Part shown: piece by piece, positions 12,713 to 23,980 of the stretch
Position numbering within the stretch: the stretch's first letter is position 1
How the letters are laid out: each line of letters starts with the position of its first letter
NCBI GenBank assembly: GCA_946122785.1
Contig: CAMGYJ010000008.1
Location: 19,307,475 to 19,371,474, forward strand
Source: Linum tenue
Taxonomy: Eukaryota; Streptophyta; Magnoliopsida; Malpighiales; Linaceae
Direction of reading: 5' to 3'
DNA length: 64,000 bases
Translations under genes and position numbers: made by a program
The notes under the pieces: generated by a model
What the model was told of the DNA's origin: nothing
Seen by the model: the letters and a program-made list of their open reading frames with translations, nothing else
Databases searched by the model: none

Positions 12713-14384
12713 ATAATCAGCAAAGACTGATGGTGAAAACCAGCTGACTCTATATATTATTAATGGTCGACTGACTCCCCCCTGTGAAATAGTAACACAC
12801 AACTGCATGCACCGTAACCAATGTACTTAAGTTTCTGTTTGAAGCATCTCCTCTCCTGCTTAGGGAACTTAACTTGAGTTAATTGTTGTTATATTCTTCA
12901 TTTCCATTTGCTTTAGGGAACACAAATATATATACTTTTGAAAGATTAATTCACTCAAAAACTAAAACAGCTTTGGGTTATGGTGCAGAACAAGAAGGTC
13001 AGAATTGCACGTGAAGCTCTCGTGTTCTGCAATGCGATTGCCTCTCCAAGACTCAACACTTCCATCCTCTCAACGTATATACAACAATACTTTTTGGTTG
13101 TTTCTCTTCGAAACATATATCTCAGTTCTCTTAGCTCTCATAATAATAATATAAGTTAATTTCTCCATTACTCTAATTATATAATAATTTGATTCCATTT
13201 TTGGTGTAATATATATTCACTAATATAAGCATGCAGCTTCCTTTGGTCACTCGCTTTCCAACTTGTTACAATCATTAATGTTCGAATTGGCGCCCATGTT
13301 GTAGTTAATTATGATCTCAATAGTTAAACCATTCTTCGAAAATGGAAACTCATACATGAATGTGAGTTTCGTACGTACTATCTTATTAACACAAACACAA
13401 TAACTATTAGTTCGACGCAAAGGTGAAGTGCGCTGTTGATTAACGATGGCGTTACCTCATCATACTTTTGACATTGCATTTTAATTAATAAACACTGATT
13501 AATCAATTAGGGTTCGTACGAGCTGAGCAGTGGTATAAACATGTGACTGCAAGCTAGCAAGCTGAAGCTGATCACTATGCATGCCAAGTACAACAAGTGT
13601 TATGATTTGCAGCCAGCAAGATTGATGCTGTCATATATACATTTGTTTATAGTTTACAATATTATTTTTGGGCACGATCCACATGATGATTCAAGTTCCC
13701 TCTTAGGCTGTATATGTATATGATTATCGATCTATTCATTAGTTGGGTATTTGCTAGCAACTTCACGTAATTATGGGTTTCAGTAGCAGTACTATACGTG
13801 TCTATTTGCAGGCATTTGTCCAGACATTGCAATCTTAATTAAGGTGATAGATCAAGGTAGCATTATTAATGCAGTAGCTCTGTATTTTCTTCCAGGAAAT
13901 TTCAGCTGCTACCGAATAATTGGAGTGATCATACATTTGACGCTCATTCAAGCTGTATATGGTTGAGTTTGGTTTGCTTTAATTTTCATGCAATTCGTAC
14001 ATCATTTAAAATGTTAATCTCCGAAAAATTAGTTGACTTAATGATTTTAATTAATCGTCATAAAAGAAATCTTCATGCTCTTTCATTTCTAATATACCAT
14101 TCACTATAAAATATAAATAGTACAAGGTTGTCCAATTTGAGATAAACCTCTATTATTATGATTGTCATGTCAGATATATGGCTTTATCTTTGATGCTAAT
14201 AGCTTAAAGAGACATAATAAGATAGGTACGTACTTCTATAAATTGTCTAAAATTAAAACATTCTTTTTTATCATTAAGCCACACTCCTTTTGGCTTGAAT
14301 AGTCACACCCTTGATGAGTGATGACTTCATTGAATGGTGAAGTTGCATGCAGTCGATGGGAAAAAGTTAATATACTCACTGGTG
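12713..14384. other. Intergenic DNA, one small unassigned frame
   Basis: No known gene is recognised. A plus-strand frame beginning at the ATG near 12980 (start MVQNKKVRIAREALVFCN) reads about 58 codons, preceded by AT-rich, TATA-like text at about 12927. It looks more protein-like than its surroundings but matches nothing I know. It may be chance or a remnant. The rest is AT-rich and featureless. Confidence 0.25.
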
Positions 14385-15545
14385 TTTTGTGAGTATATAC
14401 TCATACGGTGAGGATGGGGCTAATGGGCGGAGTTGAGATCCAAGGGCTGGGGCTCAGTGGCTCAACGAAGGACTCATTTAAGTGTATTTTGGTGGTTTTT
14501 AGTTGAGAGTCAAGCCAGTCAAGAAAACTAGTATCGAGTCGAGGAAAACTAATATCCAAAATGGAAATACTAGTATCTGTCTGTTTTAAGAAATCTTCTC
14601 TTTTCTTTATTTTGAAAATTATGCTCTCTTCTCTCTAGGAATTTCTATCAGATTTAGTCTTGCTCATCTTTGGATCATTGGAGTGTGCCTCTAATGGAGA
14701 TATGATGTTGCGGGTCTGTTCCTTGTGATAGGCTTTTTCTCTTTGGAGATTGTTCGTTTTTTTTTTTTTGGCTTTCTGGATTTTTTGGTAGATCGTGCTA
14801 TTTAATGTCATGGATACCAGTTCATAAATCGATTTTTTTTTTCTGAATACCAATTATGTTCAATATGGATACTCTTCTGTGTTATTTGGATATCAGTTCG
14901 TGAATGTGGAATACGTATTGTTTTCATGTTGGATATCATCTAGCAAACCTTGAATACTAGTTGTTTTGAATGTGGATATTAGTTCATAATTGATTCGCTT
15001 CATACTAATTTTGTGATGTATGGATACTCTTATGTGTTGTCTGGATATTAGTTTATGAATGTGGGGCTCTCTGGATACTAGTTTGTGCTCTCATGGTCAT
15101 GTCATGTATACGTGGATATCAGTTAGCAAACCTTGAATACTAGTTGGTTTAATTGTGGATATTAGTTGATATTTTATTGGTTGAATGTCGTCCTATGAGT
15201 TTGGACACTAGTTTGTGCTATCTGGATACTAGTTTGTGCTCTATTAAATTTAGTTCATTAAAACAAACATCTACCAAGTGTTCAACAAAGCATGGATATA
15301 CTTCAATACAGACGGATACTATAGATTGAGCGATACGAATGTTAGTCTGGAATGGTTTCTCTCTCTCATGTCTGAATAGTTGGTGGGTGACATTAAATAC
15401 TAGTTATTGCATTTATGATACTAGTTTTTGAGTTTTGGATACTTTCTCTCCACTTAAATGAGCCATTTCTTGAGCCATTGAGTCACAACCCTTGGATCTC
15501 AGCTCTGTCCATGTGGCCTCCATCCTAACCGTGTGGGTATATACT
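14385..15545. mobile_element. Non-autonomous DNA element with ~110-base inverted ends
   Basis: The left arm (14385-14495) reads GAGTATATACTCATACGG, then GAGGATGG, GAGATCCAAGGG and CTCATTTAAGTG. The right arm (about 15430-15545) contains the same blocks inverted: CACTTAAATGAG, CCCTTGGATCTCAG, CCATCCTAACCGTGTGGG and GTATATACTT. The interior repeats the phrase GGATACTAGTTTGTG and relatives many times, including a longer direct repeat (14861-15010 versus 15019-15160). No coding capacity. Long degenerate arms suggest a Mutator-like or foldback element. I could not find a convincing target-site duplication. Confidence 0.55.
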
Positions 15546-17053
15546 TAAAAAAAAGCTTTGAACACCATAGCTAGATTGTAGTCGACGAGGGACTATAGCT
15601 CCCTCTCTGTTTTTATCCAAAATTATAATGCGTATTTATGTCTTGCAAAAAGATGAGAAAGTGGTAGGATGTGGCTATTAGTCTCCCTCCTCCAGCTCCA
15701 AAATTTAGGCCTAATCGTGAGAAGTTGTTGCAGCTTGTTATTCTAAATCGTTTCTCATTCTAAATCCTCCAAAATTTAATTTCAGCCTGAGAAATTGTTG
15801 CAACTTGTTATTTTCAACTCCTCCTCACTCTAAATCCTGACTTTGCCATGGGTATACAAAATCACTTGATTACAAAATAAAAGCCTCTCTGTCTCATTTG
15901 ATCGATGTAGCTAGCTTTGTATCCGGTTAGACATACCATTCGTGCTATATGCAGGAAATTTGTGAGGAGTTGTCAGGGGATGAAGAAGGGGTTAGGTGGC
16001 AGCTAGCCAGCTACCATGAATTGTGGTGTGCGGATCGGATGAGCTCAAAATTTGAGGGAATGGGATGGAATTGGAATGCACGGAGTTTATGTATCGATCG
16101 TCGAGATGCAGGAAACATGGAATGCTGTAACCCTGGACAGGAATTTCGGCTAACTAGCTAGCTAGATTATCGTTTGTCGTTTTGGATGCAGGACAAGTCC
16201 TTTTCCTTCTCATCAGCAGAATTCCTTGTTTGCCTCCCCCCTTCCAGGGCTTTGTATTCAACGCAGCAGAAACAGAAATGCGCCGGCCTTTAACAAACAG
16301 ATCTTACTAATATGTCCAATAACTCTTTTAAGGATAACTATTTTTCAAGGATGGAATCGGAGATATCTAGACGCGTGCTCTATCATTTGGTCGATACATA
16401 ATTTGGGTCATGTTGCTTCAGTGCAACCAAAATGAGTTTTCAGAAACTGCCCATATCAATAAAGGAACTGGCCGTGCCAGTCTTGGTAGCTGCCTTGAGG
16501 AACATAACCAGGAAATTTCCAGACAATTAATCACACCGTTCAAACATTATTATACAGCACTGAAACAACATGAATGTTGAGAACTGTGAAAGAGATGATT
16601 TAAGAAATGCTTTTATGTAGCTGTTGCATTTCCATCAACTTCACTTCCGATGACTGTCATTGAAACTGATGAAGCCAAGGATTACACGTGCGGTCAAAAG
16701 ATTCCAGGTCTGTATACCCCCTCTCCCCCATAGATTCCAGCTAATTTCTTTCATATTCAATTCAACCTCTACTGTATACCATCAGTCTCTGAACCCATAC
16801 ATATAAACAAACCAAGGAGAGAACTTTACAAGGAGAAAAGGAAAGAAGGCACTACCACCCTCAGATCGTCTCTTCATGCGACATCAGTGGTTGTGTTGAT
16901 ATGGTGACAATTGTGTAAATGATGCCAAATAGTTGAAATTTCACAGGCTGATCCGACGGTGTCAGCCTGTACTCACACACCCTGTATCAGCATAGTAGCC
17001 AAACCTGAGAAGAAGGGAGTAGCATCATCACTATCATTATGTACAACGTCGCT
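15546..17053. other. Intergenic DNA and STN7 3' flank
   Basis: No separate gene is recognised. Two related blocks (15690-15750 and 15770-15840), each with AATTT, CCTGAGAA-type and GTTGTTGCA(G/A)CTTGTTATT text, look like a local direct duplication. Frames at 15949-16161 and 16226-16435 have no family resemblance. The part nearest 17053 should hold the 3' untranslated region of the minus-strand kinase gene. Confidence 0.35.
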
Positions 17054-20038
17054 TCATTCCTCTTTTGGGATCCACCTGCTCCACCATATGCTCTTCCTGC
17101 GTTGGTTCAGATCACCCACGCTCTCGTTCAATGTCTTGAGTAACTTTCTCTGCAGCCTAAGAGCTGATGCAAGAGCGTTTCTTTGTCCATTTGCCTTCTT
17201 CCTAGGCTCTTGCCTTTCCTGCAAGCAAGCAACCAAACGCAAAAAGACTCATTTTCAACACTTGAAACACACGACAGGTAATTGAAAAGGGTTGGTTCAT
17301 GGACAGCCATGCTCACTCTCAGTTCCTGAAGCTGGGCTTCAGTAAAGCCTCCGTCTTTCTCCGTTCCGGATTTTGCCATGAGCTGAATGATCCAGTTGGC
17401 AGCTTCACTATAATCCTGTTGCGTGACTCGAATGAGTCGCAACCTCAGGTTCTGCATTACTGACAAAGCTAGTAGCTCTTCTTTGTTGAAATAAGGATGG
17501 GCTAGAGCTCCTTTGGCACTTATTCTCTGGCGTGCTTTGTATCTCACCATCGAGGTCAGAAGTTCCCATCCTATCCCGCCATCTAAATCGAGCAACTCGA
17601 ACCCTTTCCTGAGTTCTGGGCTTGCACGCGGTTCTGCGCTTTTCCTCCATGCAACCAAGTCATAGTCGCATCTCTTTAGTTGACGGTTGAATTGTATGAG
17701 ATTGCTGTCAGTTCTTAGGCCCGGAAACGCCTATAACAAAAGAAGATTTCATATGGATTGGAGCATACTCAAGGAGATGTATCAAATTATATTCAAGAAC
17801 ATCAGGATGCAAAATACTTTGCCACTTAAAAATATCCCAGCAACAACACTAAATGGTGGGTTTGTTTTAGCTTTTTTGTTCTTATTAATAAGCTGAAACA
17901 AAACAAGCCTCTGTCTTACCATTTGTAGGAACATCAAACCAGTACTGTAGATGTCGAATCTATCAGGCAAATTTAGCTGCATAGCCACAAGGAAACCAAA
18001 GCCAAGAAGCAGATTAGTTATCTTGGTTTATTCAAATGAAGCTGAACCATATCCTGAATCTTTCTCTCTATGACATGGCGTGGATTCTTGGGGCTAGACC
18101 TGCCATAGGACTGGGGACAGTGCAGTAGCTACAGGAGCAGACGGGGCAGAGGGAGTTTGTGTGCTCATGATGTATTGTTCTGGAGCAGCATACCTGAGAG
18201 GCAGCAGTCGATCATAAAAGCCATGAATAATACTGTATAAACTAAATCTTAAATGAAAATGCTGAGAAGTACCTAGGATCCAAAAGAAACTCATTTGGAA
18301 TATAGTTAATCCCGACTCTCAAATCTGCAGCAGCTCCAAGATCAATGATCTTGAATGTCCTTGACCCTGCAAGTTTTCAGCATACAAAAGTGTAAATTAT
18401 GTCATCCAAAAAAGGTATGTACAAATAACCCCATCGTCTATGGGAAGTCCAAGGAAATTATCACCTTCAGAGAAGATGATATTCTGTGGCTTGATGTCCC
18501 TATGCACAATCCCAGTGGAGTGAAGGCCATCTAAGGCAAATAAGAGCTGCCTCATCACAGTCTGGATGATTCTACTTTCCCTTTCTATCCCTTTAGGCAA
18601 ATCCTGAACCTTCCCTAGAATCAATGTCTCAACCTGCCATTGATAATATAATTAAAGATTATACCGGATCCAAAATACAACATTCCTCATGAACTGCAAC
18701 TATTTCAAGTGTTTATTAGAGATAATAAAAAAAAAAATGTATATTAGAGGTACTGAAAGAGCGTACTAAGTACTAACATTGTAGGGGAACTCTTTGCTTT
18801 TCATTAAATCATAGAGAGTAGCCTCCCCTTCAAACCTCCATAGAAGCCAATATTCACTGCCTTTCTTTGAAGAGCTCTGAGAATTAGTTCCATGATTGCG
18901 ATCCCGAATGGCCAAAGCATGAATCAAATGTGAAACAACATTAAGGTACTTCGACAAAATTGATTACTCTCATGAGATAGTGATACTTTGTGAAGTCAAT
19001 TTTCATAGTAGAGCAAACACCTCAAGGAATCCATACAAGTATTCAGCACAACTGCTAGCACAAGCTCTTCGAACTCTTTCGTTCATCCAAATTTCCACTG
19101 CTCCATATTCAGTTGCCTTTTTCAACACAAGGTCGCCTCCCCTCTGCCATAACAACCACCATATCAACAACAAGAAAAAACCACCACAGCTCATTGGTTT
19201 TCTCAATAAGTTGATCGATTTATAAACAAGGTTTTCACAGAGGAATTTCAACACAAGGTCACCTCCCCTCTGCCATAACAACCACCATATCAACAACAAC
19301 AACAACAAAAAACCCATCACGGCTCATTGGTTTTCTCAATAAGTTGATCGATTTATAAACAAGGTTTTCACAGAGGAATTTCATCAAACAGTTGGAGAAT
19401 ACCTTCTTCGAAGAAGGTTTATCCAGCGAAACTTTATAGACCACCCCAAAAGCTCCTTCTCCCAACTTCTTCCCCAGAACAATTTCATCCTGAAAACCAA
19501 TCCCTAACCTTGATAACCATCGCCAGCACAATCAAAAGCTAACGGCGGATAAGAAGAAGAAAAAAACTACCTTTTTATAACTGGGTCTGAAGAGTCGCTC
19601 GATGAAAGCAAGCACAAACATGTCGTAGAAGCCAGGAGCCACGCCAGGGGTAGCCCAAAGGTAAGACACGACGCTGAGAGCGAGAGCAACGCCAGGAACT
19701 GTGATGGTTAGCGCATTAGACTTCGGCAGAGTGCTTCTGTAAATGATATCCCCACACTCCATCACTGTGCAGGGCAGCCCAACACCAACGCCCAGAAAGA
19801 AATTGTGCACCAAACTAACCAATTCATGAGCCCCATCTACTCCCACTGACGCCAGAACTCCGACTCCGCCTCCTGCTCGTCTGGGATTAGGGATAGCTTT
19901 GTTCCTCAAACTGGGTTTGATGAGATTGAGCTGACTTTGGCCTAGAAATGAAGATTGGAGCTTGTTATTGGGCTTGAGGGTCTGGAGTTTCACTTGTACA
20001 ACGCCGGCAGCGCCTCCGCCGGAAGCCACGGCAGCCAT
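17054..20038 (-). CDS. STN7: STN7 state-transition protein kinase, chloroplast
   Basis: A thylakoid Ser/Thr kinase that phosphorylates LHCII for state transitions. Coding exons: 20038-19571, 19489-19403, 19143-19021, 18876-18778, 18633-18465, 18366-18273, 18193-18100, 17976-17920, 17730-17317, 17218-17054. All introns are GT-AG and frame is kept, giving about 589 residues (Arabidopsis about 562; the N-terminus here is longer). Visible features: a plastid-type leader; the redox motif GLPCTVMEC (C90, C95), lumenal in STN7; a membrane segment at about 111-130; P-loop GEGAFGVV (166-173); lysine in LVLKK (193-194); HRDIKPQN (303-310); DLG in place of DFG (324-326), normal for STN7; an APEQYIMST activation/P+1 region; and a C-terminal RWIPKEE. 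Start is the ATG at 20036-20038. A duplicated 3' splice site precedes exon 3 (separate entry). STN8 was considered, but the sequence follows STN7 throughout. Confidence 0.95.
19121..19383. repeat. 126-base tandem duplication across STN7 intron 2/exon 3
   Basis: Two near-identical copies lie at 19121-19246 and 19247-19383. The second is about 7 bases longer because of an AAC/GTT triplet run. Each contains, in gene orientation, intron text, the 3' splice site TTATGGCAG and the first codons of exon 3 (RGGDLVLK). The proximal site (exon start at 19143) gives the conserved protein. The distal site (exon start at 19269) is exactly 126 bases upstream and in frame, with no stop between them. Using it would insert 42 residues between P-loop and catalytic lysine, including the hydrophobic [11 protein letters not shown]. 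Because exon-start bases are copied with the intron, this looks like a recent slippage or unequal-exchange event. Confidence 0.9.
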
Positions 20039-20330
20039 GGCCGTGCAAGTTCAAAGCGGTTCGCAAGTACACTTTTCCACCACCACTTTCCGCGGAATTT
20101 CTTTGTATTCGTATTCCAGGCTCTGCTTATTTGGGCACTGTTTCAGAATTATAGTGGACAGTTATGACGGGTAATTTTTGTGGACGAGGAAGGCACGAGA
20201 GGGGATTGTAAGTCTGAACTCTGAAGGCGCCACGATTGACACGTCGATACGTGGGAATTGGGCTGGGCTTCAGTAACGTGGACCAATCATAGCTGCGTTA
20301 CCGTAGTATTAGCCTTTTCTTTTTGGGTGT
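20039..20330 (-). promoter_or_regulatory. Probable STN7 promoter and leader
   Basis: The block upstream of the start codon is less AT-rich than the intergenic DNA. It holds ACGT-core motifs (GACACGTCG near 20238, ATACGTGGG near 20248, AACGTGG near 20275), typical of light-regulated plant promoters, and a CCAAT box sense (CCAATCAT near 20283 on the plus strand). No clear TATA box is seen. Roles are inferred from motif resemblance only. Confidence 0.4.
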
Positions 20331-22410
20331 ATCCGTATGATGGGATCGAGTGAGGTTGGGCTCATGGTTTGTCTTAATCGGGCCACTTGTGGATTGTGTT
20401 GAAAGGCTTTCTACATGCAACAAACGAACCTCTTAAGTCTTATCAGCTAAGCAATAGTCATGATGGCTACAAAGTACAAACTATGAGTGACATCTTGGGA
20501 CAAAATCACTTACACAATTCTTAGTGCCAAATGAATTGATAATTAATTTCATTATAAAATGAAGGCAAAATACACTTTCATAGCCATAACTTATTCGCGT
20601 TCTGACAATAATAGCCACTTTTCGACAAAAAAACTGATATAGTCATTCCGTCCATAACTTTAATGGTTTCCTCACGACTGCTGACAATACAAATGGTTGT
20701 TTATGACGTGGCCAAATTTCATCTACGTGGCAAAGGTGCAATATGTTTTTTAATTTATTAATTAAAAAATGGTCAAATGTAACTTTATCAATTAATCAAC
20801 AATTTTGATTTACTTTTACCCTTTCGTTTCTCTCCTTCTTCTCGGTGAAACCCCTCCACCTTCACTCTAGATCGATGATGAGTTTCCATGGCTCCGCCAA
20901 TTCCCCTGCCGTACCCACCAACTCCGTCACTGACCAGGTCAACCCACCATCCACAGCGACAAACGCCGCCGCCAATGCTCCCGCCGTGCTTAGCCACTCC
21001 CTCGCTGCCCAGAAGCATGGCTAACCCACACACATGACTATCCAACTTCCCCTCCTCCACAATCCTTGCAGCGTCCTTCACCAGATCCGATCTGGCGACA
21101 ACCTCCCTCCATAGACTCGTCAACACAGGCTCTTGCTCTGCTACCGGCGTCACCACTGTGGTCGGCGGCTATAGTTCACCTCCATCGTCGGGAGGTTCGC
21201 AACCACCTCCGTTGATGGCGTAGATGGAGCTCGACGCTGCCTAAAACCTCCCTTGCCACCTCCGTCATTCCCTCGCCACTCATCGTCATCATCCATCGTC
21301 GAATCTATCACTACCCAAATTTTCCTTGGATCGTCTAATTAATCATCGTCCGTATCCAGATGGCCAAATTTCTCCATCGTGACGGAGATGTCGTCGTTGA
21401 TTTTGGATCTGCTGATTCTCTCTTCCTTGCCTCTCTCACAGCAGACGGAGCTCTAAATCGATTCGTCGGTGCCTTCCAGCTTTGTCTCCGCCACCCACTC
21501 ATCTGTATTAGGTTTATGATGCAGTGGAGATGCATCGCCCTCATCATGGCGGAATCGAGTAATTGATGGGGAAAGAGAGGGATTTGAAGAGAGGAGTTAT
21601 GATTTTGGATCTGCTGAAGAATGTTGAAGGAGGAAGACAAGCAGTGCCGGTGGGAAAGGGATTTGGGGAAGGAACGAAAGAGTACAGATTGCATATAGTG
21701 AATAAATTATTGAAATAAGTGATCTACAGTCGTGCCTTCTTTGACCTCCCAGGTCCATATCAAGAGAGAAAGAGGAAATAAAATAAACAATTTCTTTCTT
21801 TCAAATTTTTTTTATTTGATTTATGGGTTAATTGCACGGTTGGTCACTAACATTACAAAAAGCGTTCATGTTTGGTCACTGGAAAAATTTAAATCCATTT
21901 TTGGTCACTAACTTTACAAAAACCGTTCATTTATGGTCACTCTCCGTTAGCTGCCGTCCAACGCCGTTAACGGCGTCCGTTAAGTGATGACGTGGCTGAC
22001 GGATTCGCCTAATCAACACCTTTTTACCCGAAAATTGACTGACCTGACCCGCCACGTCATTTAAACCCTCCATGTCAGCCAAACCTAACCAAACCTCTAC
22101 CCAAACCCGACCCGACCCGCTAACTAAAGCCAAACCAGACCAGACCCCCAAAATTGTTTGACTAAAACCCTAATCAAAGATTGCCGCCATCTCGCGCAGC
22201 CTCCATCTCGTCGACAACGCCACCACCGCCGCCGCGATCTTCCTCCAGCACTGCGCCTGGTCCTTCGCCGAGGGCCGATTCAACCCCGGGGACGCCGCCG
22301 TCATGCTCCACTACGCCTACGACGCCGTCATGCTCCACTACGCAACCACTTCACCGCCCCCATTAAAAATGCAGGAGATGACTGTAATGAAGAAAAGCAT
22401 TCAGACTCAC

Positions 22411-22959
22411 CAGGTGATTGACAATATGAGAACCCAACGTATTCCCTCTCGAATTACAAAACCACTTCCTACAGGACGGTACATTACACCTCACCACACA
22501 CGCAGGGTTGGAAACGCCGCAGTATCGGCAGGCGTGCTCTGTGAAATCCCCTTTCCCGAACTCGTACCTGTCTTCGTCACCAGTCTCCTCGAAATTCAGC
22601 CCTCCAATTCCAGCCACCACGCCGTCCACTCCGTGGCCGTCGCGCGCAGCTGCCTTCGCAACCGACGACGACACCACGGGGGATGCAGCTTGGGAATCGG
22701 AATGGTGGTGATCAGACGACGACGATGCTGCCGCCGGTGCACCGCGGTGGTCGACTACGACGGGGTCGGGCACCACGGATGAGGAGGAAGCCGCGGCGGC
22801 GAGGGAGTCGGAAGGAGTGGGCCAGGTGACCGGGGAGCGGAATTCCGGGTAGTCGAACTCGGATTCGCCCTGGGTGTTGAATTCCAAGAACATGTAGGCA
22901 TCGGTGCCGGTGTCCGGCTGCGAAGCCGTCTCGTAGAGGTTGCTCTGCTGGGAATCCAT
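22411..22959 (-). pseudogene. Captured 5' fragment of UPF1 (NMD RNA helicase)
   Basis: The frame from the ATG at 22957-22959 begins [18 protein letters not shown] and continues with [17 protein letters not shown] and WPTPSDS. It reaches [32 protein letters not shown] text through parts such as [14 protein letters not shown] and [12 protein letters not shown], ending SHIVNHL. This is the N-terminus of plant UPF1: the acidic, low-complexity leader and the first cysteines of the CH zinc domain, about 180 residues of more than 1200. Homology stops at GTGAGT (22410-22405), an excellent 5' splice site, suggesting capture of genomic DNA with exon 1 and some intron. The helicase is absent. A stretch like a 5' leader lies upstream to about 22990. 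It could be expressed as a truncated peptide or antisense source, but there is no evidence for either here. Confidence 0.85.
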
Positions 22960-23040
22960 GGAAGCCAATTTGTTAGGGTTTTGCGGGAGATTGGAGAAGG
23001 AAAAATGGCAGGGCCGGGTGGGAATGTGAGCGGGTTAGGG

Positions 23041-23328
23041 TTAGGGTTTGGGCGAGCGAGACTGATGCAATTCCGTCTCCGCGGTGGTAAGGGAAGGGTT
23101 AACGGGGAAAGGGAGATCGACCTCGATGATGTGGCCTCCGACTCTGGTGATGTACGCCTCCACCGATTTCTTCACGGCGCCGTAGGCGTAGTGGAGCATG
23201 ACGGCGGCGTCCCCGGGGTTGAATCGCCCCTCGGCGAAGGACCAGACGCAGTGCTGGAGGAAGATCGCGGCGGCGGTGGTGGCGTTGTCGACGAGATGGA
23301 GGCTGCGCGGGATGGAGGCAGTCTTTAA
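23041..23328 (-). pseudogene. Second captured gene fragment, family not recognised
   Basis: An open minus-strand frame with protein-like composition contains RSLHLVDNATTAAAIFLQHC, then WSFAEGRFNPGDAAVMLHYAYGAV-type text in shorter blocks, KKSVEAYITRVGGHIIEVD, and ends at TAA (23041-23043). No ATG opens it, so it is a fragment. The first part also occurs in the left arm (about 22180-22324, plus strand) with substitutions and an internal 24-base duplication, which is why the arms look longer than ordinary terminal repeats. It sits directly upstream of the UPF1 fragment on the same strand, so one transcript could span both. I cannot name the parent gene. Confidence 0.6.
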
Positions 23329-23980
23329 TTAGGGTTTTAGTCAAACAATTTTGGGGGGCTGGTCTGGTTTGGTTTTAGTTAGCGGGTCGGGTCGGGTTTG
23401 GGTAGAGGTTTGGTTAGGTTTGGCTGACATGGAGCGTTTAAATGACGTGGCGGGTCGGGTCAGTCAATTTTCGGGTTAAAAGGTGCTGATTAGGCGAATC
23501 CGTCAGCCATGTCATCACTTAACGGACGCCGTTAACGGCGTTGGACGGCAGCTAACGGAGAGTGACCATAAATGAACGGTTTTTGTAAAGTTAGTGACCA
23601 AAAATGGATTTAAATTTTTCCAGTGACCAAACATGAACGCTTTTTGTAATGTTAGTGACCAACCATGCAATTAACCCTTTGATTTATTTTGTAAAACTAA
23701 TGATTTTTTTTTGTTAAAATTACTTTTTATATGATGTGGCATCTAGGTGGCACAAAGACGTCCAGTTGGCGATGATGTGTCGTCCAGATGGCATCCACCT
23801 CAGCGACACGTGGAGGTTACTAACGGCGTTCGTAACGACGTTAAAGTTTGTAACAAAAATGGCTAAAGTTGTCAAGCAAGTTTGAAAAAGTGGCTACATC
23901 TGTGCATTTTTCAAAAAGTGGCTATTATTGTCACAACGCGAATAATTATGGCTATGAAAGTGTATTTTGCCTAAAATGAA

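Larger units (their letters stand above)
21825..23677. mobile_element. Inner Pack-MULE carrying UPF1 and a second gene fragment
   Basis: The element starts GGGTTAATTGCACGG and ends GCAATTAACCC, flanked by the 10-base duplication TTTGATTTAT (21815-21824 and 23678-23687). Its arms (about 21825-22324 and 23177-23677) are long, near-identical inverted repeats of about 500 bases. They include GTGACCATAAATGAACGG-type text and the palindrome-like GCCGTTAACGGCGT. The inner ends of the arms already contain captured coding sequence. Between them lies the N-terminal part of UPF1. There is no transposase, and the element sits inside the outer Mutator-like element, so it is the younger insertion. A diverged relative of its arm occurs at about 48400-48660. 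Confidence 0.88.
20564..23971. mobile_element. Outer Mutator-like element (host of a nested Pack-MULE)
   Basis: The left end GGCAAAATACACTTTCATAGCC and right end GGCTATGAAAGTGTATTTTGCC are perfect inverted termini, extended by ATAA(C)TTATTCGCG and further similar text. The element is flanked by the perfect 9-base duplication TAAAATGAA (20555-20563 and 23972-23980), the TSD length of Mutator-like elements. Without the inner insertion it would be about 1.55 kb. Its GC-rich interior (20820-21700) holds minus-strand frames (20788-21156, 21335-21694) that may be captured gene sequence, but I do not recognise it. No transposase is present, so movement would need a protein supplied in trans. Confidence 0.85.

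Noticed and set aside
19003..19320. 105-codon minus-strand frame over the STN7 duplication as a separate gene
   Set aside because: It only links the two duplicated intron/exon junctions to exon 3 of STN7; its N-terminal part is intron text.
20788..21156. Minus-strand 122-codon frame as a gene
   Set aside because: It lies inside the outer Mutator-like element, has low-complexity composition and no recognised domain; kept only as possible captured sequence.
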